Origin: Flavobacteriales bacterium
Lineage (GTDB): Bacteria > Bacteroidota > Bacteroidia > Flavobacteriales > BACL11
Direction of reading: 5' to 3'
Length of the DNA: 64,000 bases
Assembly (NCBI GenBank): GCA_002705205.1
Contig: PAHP01000013.1
Span: 1 to 64,000 of the forward strand
A program made the position numbers and the translations under genes. Shown here one piece after another: positions 57,884 to 64,000 of this stretch. Positions within the stretch are counted from its first letter, which is position 1; the number at the start of each line of letters is the position of its first letter. The notes under the pieces are model-generated. The model searched no databases, was not told the DNA's origin, and saw nothing but the letters and a program-made list of their open reading frames with translations.

Positions 57884-59061
57884 TATAATAGTTCGATTAC
57901 CATTGCTGAAGCACCACCACCACCATTACAAATGCCTGCTGCACCAATTTTACCTCCATTTTGTTTTAATACATTAATTAATGTTATAATTATTCTAGAT
58001 CCAGAGCTTCCTAGAGGATGTCCTAACGATACAGCTCCTCCATTTACATTAACAATCTTAGGATCAAGTCCTAAGATTTGCATGTTTGCTAGCCCAACAA
58101 CTGAGAAAGCTTCATTTAGTTCATAGTAATCAACATCGGCGCTAGAAAGTCCAGCTTTTTTTAATGCAATTGGAAGTGCTTTTGCAGGAGCCGTTGTAAA
58201 ATATTGAGGATCTTGTGCTGCATCAGCATAACTTTTGATTTTTGCAATGGGTTTGATATTTAATTCTGTAGCTTTCTCAGCACTCATTAATATTAGTGCA
58301 GAAGCACCATCATTTAATGTAGAGGCATTTGCAGCAGTAATTGTTCCTTCTTTGTCAAAGACTGGTCTCAATGTTGGAATTTTTTCCATTCGAACATTCT
58401 TATATTCTTCATCTTCTGATATTACAATGTCATCACCTTTTCGTTGAGGAACAGAAACAGGCACTATTTCATTAGAAAATTTTCCCTCTTTCCAAGCATT
58501 TGCACTTCTTTTATAAGATTCAATAGCAAAAGTATCCTGATCTTCTCTACTAATATTCATGTCTTTTGCACAGATCTCAGCACAAACACCCATATGCACT
58601 TTTCCATAAACATCAGTAAGACCATCTTTTACCATTCCATCAACTAGCTTCATGTCACCTAATTTTTGTCCAACTCGACCTTTTTGAAGGTAATGAGGTA
58701 CATTTGACATATTTTCCATCCCTCCAGCAATAACAATATCATTATCTCCAGAGATAATTGTTTGTGCAGCTAACATAATTGATTTCATTCCTGAAGAACA
58801 AACTTTATTAATAGTAGTACATGGTACCTCATGAGGAATTCCTGCAAAGACTGCAGCTTGCCTTGCTGGGGCTTGACCTAAGTTTGCTTGCAATACATTA
58901 CCCATGAATACCTCATTAATCATGTCTGCACTAATGTTTGCCTTTAGCATAGCTCCCTTGATAGCAGTCGCACCTAGTTTTGTGGTTAATACTGATGATA
59001 ATGCCCCTCCAAAACTTCCCATAGGAGTACGGACAGCTGAAACAATTACTACCTCTTTCAT
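57883..59061 (-). CDS. Acetyl-CoA C-acetyltransferase (thiolase)
   Basis: NKVCSSGMKSI, GGMENMSNVPHYL, NVNGGAVSLGHPLGSSGSRI, GICNGGGGASAMVIE. Confidence 0.95.
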   Translation of the reverse strand: MKEVVIVSAVRTPMGSFGGALSSVLTTKLGATAIKGAMLKANISADMINEVFMGNVLQANLGQAPARQAAVFAGIPHEVPCTTINKVCSSGMKSIMLAAQTIISGDNDIVIAGGMENMSNVPHYLQKGRVGQKLGDMKLVDGMVKDGLTDVYGKVHMGVCAEICAKDMNISREDQDTFAIESYKRSANAWKEGKFSNEIVPVSVPQRKGDDIVISEDEEYKNVRMEKIPTLRPVFDKEGTITAANASTLNDGASALILMSAEKATELNIKPIAKIKSYADAAQDPQYFTTAPAKALPIALKKAGLSSADVDYYELNEAFSVVGLANMQILGLDPKIVNVNGGAVSLGHPLGSSGSRIIITLINVLKQNGGKIGAAGICNGGGGASAMVIELL

Positions 59062-59142
59062 TTTATAAATTTTTAAGATTTTGAATTAGGTGCGAATTTA
59101 GGTAAATTATACTTATTTTCGCTATTGATATTAAACCTAATA

Positions 59143-61248
59143 ATGAAAAAAGTTTTATCAAAAATTAGAAATAATCATGAGAGAATCTTTAGATTCTTCT
59201 TGTTTGTAGCTACACTTGTTATTATTTTATTTTCTTATCCTAGACAAGTCAAGTTCAAATATGAATTTACAAAAGGAAAGCCATGGATGCATGAGTCAAT
59301 TATTAGTCCTTTTGATTTTTCTGTATTAAAGTCTGATAATGAAATAAATAAGGAAAAAGAGATTATAGAATCTCAACACCTACCCGTGTTTAATTATTCT
59401 AATGAAATTTTTCAAATTAAGGCAGAAGAGTTTGTAAATACCTTTGAGAAGAAGTGGTCTGAAAAGAAGGGGGTGAAAAGAGATAATAGATTTACCTTCT
59501 CTATTTTATTTAAGAATAAGAATAAGCTAGCTAGAAACAAAAAGAATGATCTAGTTAATTTCGGATATAATTTCTTGCAGGATATTTATTCAAAAGGAAT
59601 CATTCAGTACAATAATCAATATAGTTCTGACGAGAATATTGAAGTATTGTTGAAGTCAGAATCAGTAGCAGAAAGAAGAAGTATTAATGAGTTTTACACT
59701 GTAAATTCTGCTGCGAATAAGATAAATCTAATAAATAAGTTGTCAGATGATGATTTTGAGTTCTTAGTACCACTTTTATTATCTTCATTAGAACAAAATA
59801 TTGTTTATGATAGAGTTGCAAGTAATGAATTATTAAGTAGTGAATTACAGAATATAAGTTTAACAAAAGGTTTAATAATCTCTGGCCAGGTTATTGTTAA
59901 TAAAGGAGAATTGGTGAACTCTGATAAATATCAAGTTCTATTAAGTTTAAAACATAAGTATGAGGGTATAAAATGGGATACAGGATCATACTTTTTAGTG
60001 TTATTTGGTCAATTTATTTTATTAGGACTCTCTTTATTAATTCTATGGCTATTTCTTAAACAATATAGGAGTGAGGTATTAGATAATACAACAAAGATCA
60101 GTATGATCTTATCACTGATTTTAATCATGGTTTTAGTTTCAAATTTAGTGATCTCATATGCTTTAGATTGGGTTTATTTGATTCCTTTCTGTGTATCACC
60201 AATAATACTCAAAGCATTTTTTGATAATAGGGTAGCATTATTTGTACACTTAATTACTATACTCATTATTGGTTTTATTATGCCAAATGGGTTTGAATTT
60301 GTATTTCTACAACTTATAGCAGGAATAGTTTCAATCCTTACAGTACTTAAAATGTATAAGAGAGCACAGCTATTTATGTCAGTTGCAAAAGTGATTGGAG
60401 TTTATTTATTGGTGTATATAGCTTTATCATTCATTCATGATGGATCTTTTAGAGGTATTGAGGATGTAAAACTATTACAATTTGCAATTAGTGGTGCACT
60501 AACATTATTTGCCTATCCTATTATCTTTATATTCGAGAAGGTTTTCTCATTAGTATCAGATGTTTCTTTATTAGAGCTGACAGATACAAATAGTAAGCTC
60601 CTTCGAAGACTTTCAGAAGAAGCCCCAGGAACCTTTCAGCACTCATTGCAAGTAGCGAATCTAGCTGAGATGGGTGCTCTTGAAGTTAATGCTAACGCTT
60701 TACTTACAAGAGCAGGGGCTATTTATCATGATATTGGAAAATTAAGAAATCCAATGTATTTTATTGAGAATCAAAGTTCAAATATTAATCCTCATGATGA
60801 TATTAAATTTCATGAAAGTGCTGAGATCATTATTAATCATGTTCTTATTGGTATTGATATAGCAAAAGAAAATAACTTACCTGATGAACTGATCGATTTT
60901 ATAAGAACGCATCATGGAACTTCAACCGTACAATATTTCTACAAGCAATATATTACAGATTTCCCAGAAGAAGACTTTGATATTAAGGATTTTACTTATC
61001 CAGGTCCAAAACCATTCTCAAAAGAAACGGCAATACTTATGATGGCAGATTCTTGTGAGGCAGCTTCCAGAAGTCTAAAGAACCCTACTTCAGAAAATAT
61101 AGATGTACTCATTGAGAAGGTAATTAATAAGCAGATTAATGATAATCAGTTTGTAAATGCTCCAATTACATTAAAAGAAATTACTCAGCTAAAGAAACTC
61201 TTTAAGAATAAATTAGGAAATATTCATCATGCAAGGGTTGAATATTAG
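59143..61248 (+). CDS. 7TM-HD domain phosphohydrolase (PgpH-like)
   Basis: Extracellular + 7TM region then PGTFQHSLQVANLAEMGA...AGAIYHDIGKLRNPMYFIENQ, HHGTSTVQYFY. The ORF-track start 59125 is TTG; ATG 59143 preferred. Confidence 0.9.
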   Translation: MKKVLSKIRNNHERIFRFFLFVATLVIILFSYPRQVKFKYEFTKGKPWMHESIISPFDFSVLKSDNEINKEKEIIESQHLPVFNYSNEIFQIKAEEFVNTFEKKWSEKKGVKRDNRFTFSILFKNKNKLARNKKNDLVNFGYNFLQDIYSKGIIQYNNQYSSDENIEVLLKSESVAERRSINEFYTVNSAANKINLINKLSDDDFEFLVPLLLSSLEQNIVYDRVASNELLSSELQNISLTKGLIISGQVIVNKGELVNSDKYQVLLSLKHKYEGIKWDTGSYFLVLFGQFILLGLSLLILWLFLKQYRSEVLDNTTKISMILSLILIMVLVSNLVISYALDWVYLIPFCVSPIILKAFFDNRVALFVHLITILIIGFIMPNGFEFVFLQLIAGIVSILTVLKMYKRAQLFMSVAKVIGVYLLVYIALSFIHDGSFRGIEDVKLLQFAISGALTLFAYPIIFIFEKVFSLVSDVSLLELTDTNSKLLRRLSEEAPGTFQHSLQVANLAEMGALEVNANALLTRAGAIYHDIGKLRNPMYFIENQSSNINPHDDIKFHESAEIIINHVLIGIDIAKENNLPDELIDFIRTHHGTSTVQYFYKQYITDFPEEDFDIKDFTYPGPKPFSKETAILMMADSCEAASRSLKNPTSENIDVLIEKVINKQINDNQFVNAPITLKEITQLKKLFKNKLGNIHHARVEY

Positions 61249-63296
61249 TATCTAAAAATCTCTTCTATTTTAGCACTTATTTTTTCTGTATTAGGTAGCA
61301 TGGTAGATTCTAATATGCTATTCAGAGGTATTGCTGGTAAATTTTCAGACCCTAAAACAAAAATAGGAGCATCCAAATGCTTGAAAGTATTCTCTTGAAT
61401 TCTTCCTGATAAAGCTTGAGCAAAGGAGTTATTATATGGTTCTTCTGTAAGTACTAAGCATTTGCCGTGTTTCTTTACTCTTTCAAAAACTAAATTATCA
61501 TCAATAGGATTAATAGTCCTTAAATCTATAATTTCTATTTTTCCTTTGTATGAATTAGCAGCATTTAAAGCCCAATGAACTCCCATCCCATAAGTGATAA
61601 TACAGAGAGAGTTTTGTTCATTCTCATCTGATTCTAATACTATTCTTCCTTTCCCAAATGGTATGACATATTCAGATGAAGGTTCAATAGTTTTAGCATT
61701 CTCTGTTCCTTTCATTTTACTCCAATATAATCCTTTATGCTCTAGAATCACTACAGGGTTTGGGTCGTAATATGCAGATTTCATGAGTCCTTTTAAATCT
61801 GCACCATTAGAAGGATAGGCAATTTTTATTCCTTTAATATTTGTTAATACTGATTCTACTGAAGAAGAATGATAAGGTCCTCCACTTCCATAAGCCCCAA
61901 TAGGGACCCGGATGATACAGCTCACAGGCCATTTCCCATTTGACAAATAATTTGAACGACTTACTTCTGTAAATAACTGGTTTAATCCTGGCCAGATATA
62001 ATCAGCAAATTGTACTTCTACAATTGGTTTTAGACCTACCGCAGACATACCTACAGTACTTCCAATAATAAATGCTTCTTGGATTGGAGTGTTAAATACT
62101 CTATTCTTTCCAAAGGTTTCAGCAAGTGTTGCTGCTTCACGAAAAACCCCACCTAATTTTTCTCCAACATCTTGTCCATATAATAAACATTCAGGGTGCT
62201 TAGTCATTAACTCTTTTATAGCAAAAAGTGCAGAGTCTACCATTAAAGTAGGCTCTTTATCTTTTGGAGATCTTTCTCCTTTTTCTTCTAATATTGTAGT
62301 AGGGGAATAGTCATGTAAAAACAAATCTTCTGGATTTGGGTCTTTAGCATTTAATGCTTTATCATAATCTGATTTTACTAGTTTTTTGGCAGTTTCTTCT
62401 ATTTTAGATAAATCCTTGTTTGTGAAGCCATTCTTTAAAAGTAGTTCTTTTAGTTTTGGCAATGGATCTCTACTTTTTGCTTCATCTAGATCATCTCTAT
62501 ACCATTCCATTCTTACTCCTGATGTATGGTGATTAAGCAGTGGTACTTTGGCGTGAACTAAAATAGGGCTTCGTTTTTCTCTAATCTCTTTAATAGCCTT
62601 ATTAATGCAATTATAAGATTCTGTAAAATCTGTTCCGTCAATAGTATAGGTTTTTAATCCAAATCCCTTTGCATAATGTGTAGCGTCAACTGCTCTTGTC
62701 TCAGAAGAGTGAGCTGAGATGTCCCATTCATTATCTTGCACTAAATATAAGATTGGAAGTTGTTTAAGTGCTGCCATTTGAAATGCTTCAGCTACTTCTC
62801 CTTCTGTAATTGCTGCATCTCCAAAAGAACATATAGTTACGGGCTCTTCACCTTCTTTATATTTAACTAAACTTTCTTTTTCTTTATACTGGATTCCCAT
62901 GGCTACTCCAGTTGTTGGGATTCCTTGCATTCCAGTCGCTGATGATTGATGTGGTATTTTTGGTAAATTCTCTCGCTTTAAAGAAGGATGGGAATAATAA
63001 GTCCTTCCTCCAGAAAATGGATCATCCTTTTTACAAAAAAGCTGAAGCATTAGCTCGTAAGGAGTTATTCCAATTCCTAGAAGCATAGCATCATCCCTGT
63101 AGTAAGGAGCTACCCAGTCATTTTTAGTAAGCTGTAATCCAACGGCTAATTGAATCGCCTCATGTCCTTTTGAAGTAGCATGAACATATTTTGAGGTAAC
63201 CTCTTTATTCTCTTCATAGATACTGCTTAATTCACGAGCAGTGCAGATTAAGGAATAACCCTTTTCTAATATATCTTTATGAAGTTTCTTACTCAT
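61245..63296 (-). CDS. Fused 2-oxoacid (branched-chain type) dehydrogenase E1 alpha/beta
   Basis: E1-alpha TSKGHEAIQLAVGLQL, CSFGDAAITEGEVAEAFQMAAL; E1-beta LLYGQDVGEKLGGVFREAATL, LTEEPYNNSFAQALSG. Confidence 0.92.
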   Translation of the reverse strand: MSKKLHKDILEKGYSLICTARELSSIYEENKEVTSKYVHATSKGHEAIQLAVGLQLTKNDWVAPYYRDDAMLLGIGITPYELMLQLFCKKDDPFSGGRTYYSHPSLKRENLPKIPHQSSATGMQGIPTTGVAMGIQYKEKESLVKYKEGEEPVTICSFGDAAITEGEVAEAFQMAALKQLPILYLVQDNEWDISAHSSETRAVDATHYAKGFGLKTYTIDGTDFTESYNCINKAIKEIREKRSPILVHAKVPLLNHHTSGVRMEWYRDDLDEAKSRDPLPKLKELLLKNGFTNKDLSKIEETAKKLVKSDYDKALNAKDPNPEDLFLHDYSPTTILEEKGERSPKDKEPTLMVDSALFAIKELMTKHPECLLYGQDVGEKLGGVFREAATLAETFGKNRVFNTPIQEAFIIGSTVGMSAVGLKPIVEVQFADYIWPGLNQLFTEVSRSNYLSNGKWPVSCIIRVPIGAYGSGGPYHSSSVESVLTNIKGIKIAYPSNGADLKGLMKSAYYDPNPVVILEHKGLYWSKMKGTENAKTIEPSSEYVIPFGKGRIVLESDENEQNSLCIITYGMGVHWALNAANSYKGKIEIIDLRTINPIDDNLVFERVKKHGKCLVLTEEPYNNSFAQALSGRIQENTFKHLDAPIFVLGSENLPAIPLNSILESTMLPNTEKISAKIEEIFRY

Positions 63297-64000
63297 TACT
63301 TTGTTTTAAATCTTTCTATAGCTTTTTTTGTGAAATCAGATAAGACTAGTTCTCCACTATTTTCAGCTCTTTCTATTAAAAGAGTATCCCAATGATCAGT
63401 CCCTTCCCACATTATTTTTTTTAGACCTTCCATTGCCTCTGGGTTTGATAGAGATAGGGTAGAAGCTAATTTTTTGATTTCCATATCCATTTCCTCTGTT
63501 GTGTCAAACACTTCAGTATATAATCCTTTTTCACGAGCCCAAGATGCATCAAACCATTTCGTTGCATTTATGGTCATTGATGAAAAAGCTGAATTTCCTA
63601 CTTTACGCTCTACAGCAGGACCAACAACAAAAGGACCAATTCCAATTGCTAATTCTGATAGTTTTACTGATGAGAATCTAGTCGCAAAGCAGTAATCAGT
63701 TGCAGATGCCATACCTACTCCACCACCAACTGCCTTGCCTTGTATTCGTCCAATAATAAACTTAGGACATTTACGAGCCGCATTAATTACATTGGCAAAA
63801 CCAGAGAAGAATTGCTTGCCTGTAGCTTTATTGTCAATTGCAACTAATTCATCAAAGGATGCTCCTGCACAGAATGCTCTTTCTCCTTTACTCTTAATGA
63901 TAATCACCTTAATTTCATCATCTTTTCCAGCATCTGTAATTGTATTAGCTAATTTCTCTAAGATATGATTTGGTAATGAGTTAGATTGTGGATGAAAGAA
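63296..64000 (-). CDS. Enoyl-CoA hydratase/isomerase family protein, 5' end beyond window
   Basis: Frame stays open past the ORF-track GTG at 63907 to the window edge: ...FFHPQSNSLPNHILEKLANTITDAGKDDEIKVIIIKSKGERAFCAGASFDEL. Confidence 0.92.
   Translation of the reverse strand, partial: FFHPQSNSLPNHILEKLANTITDAGKDDEIKVIIIKSKGERAFCAGASFDELVAIDNKATGKQFFSGFANVINAARKCPKFIIGRIQGKAVGGGVGMASATDYCFATRFSSVKLSELAIGIGPFVVGPAVERKVGNSAFSSMTINATKWFDASWAREKGLYTEVFDTTEEMDMEIKKLASTLSLSNPEAMEGLKKIMWEGTDHWDTLLIERAENSGELVLSDFTKKAIERFKTK

Noticed and set aside
57932-58647. Plus-strand ORFs antisense to thiolase
   Set aside because: Antisense to a highly conserved enzyme; no domains.
1-64000. Mobile elements or prophage
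   Set aside because: No transposase, integrase, phage structural genes or flanking terminal repeats were recognised.

Overview
AT-rich chromosomal window from a Bacteroidota (probably flavobacterial) genome. The lineage is inferred from T9SS/gliding C-terminal domains, PorE-like OmpA proteins, TAnnTTTG promoter elements and a fused E1 alpha/beta dehydrogenase. Left part (1-20.9 kb): mostly housekeeping genes (fabG, hutI, aroC, rplS, trmD, aroK, a PyrR-type phosphoribosyltransferase, tRNA-Lys and tRNA-Leu), two OmpA/PD40/TPR proteins, and a minus-strand SUI1 / diacylglycerol kinase / LtaS-like module headed by an uncalled 36-aa membrane peptide. Middle (21.2-43.9 kb): one near-gapless plus-strand exopolysaccharide locus of the Wzx/Wzy type (wza, wzc, flippase, polymerase, many glycosyltransferases, carbamoyl-, methyl- and acetyltransferases, deacetylase). 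It carries a nonulosonic-acid module: NeuB-like synthase without an evident SAF domain, a NeuA-HAD phosphatase fusion, an unusual NTase-like/ParB-like 'DGAHR' protein, a candidate sialyltransferase-like GT, and later an NTase-like + HprK-like pair. This is my best candidate for an under-described system. Right part (43.9-64 kb): lptD, amidase, MlaD-like protein, Fe-S oxidoreductase genes, kdsA, rarA, NlpC/P60, thiolase, 7TM-HD phosphohydrolase, branched-chain-type E1 and enoyl-CoA hydratase. Sequence-level observations include a recurring TAnnTTTG-C-NNN-ATG arrangement (possible leaderless promoters), an orphan T9SS sorting-domain remnant, in-frame tandem repeats in wzc and lptD, and TTAG convergent stop overlaps. 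No CRISPR array, transposase or prophage was seen.
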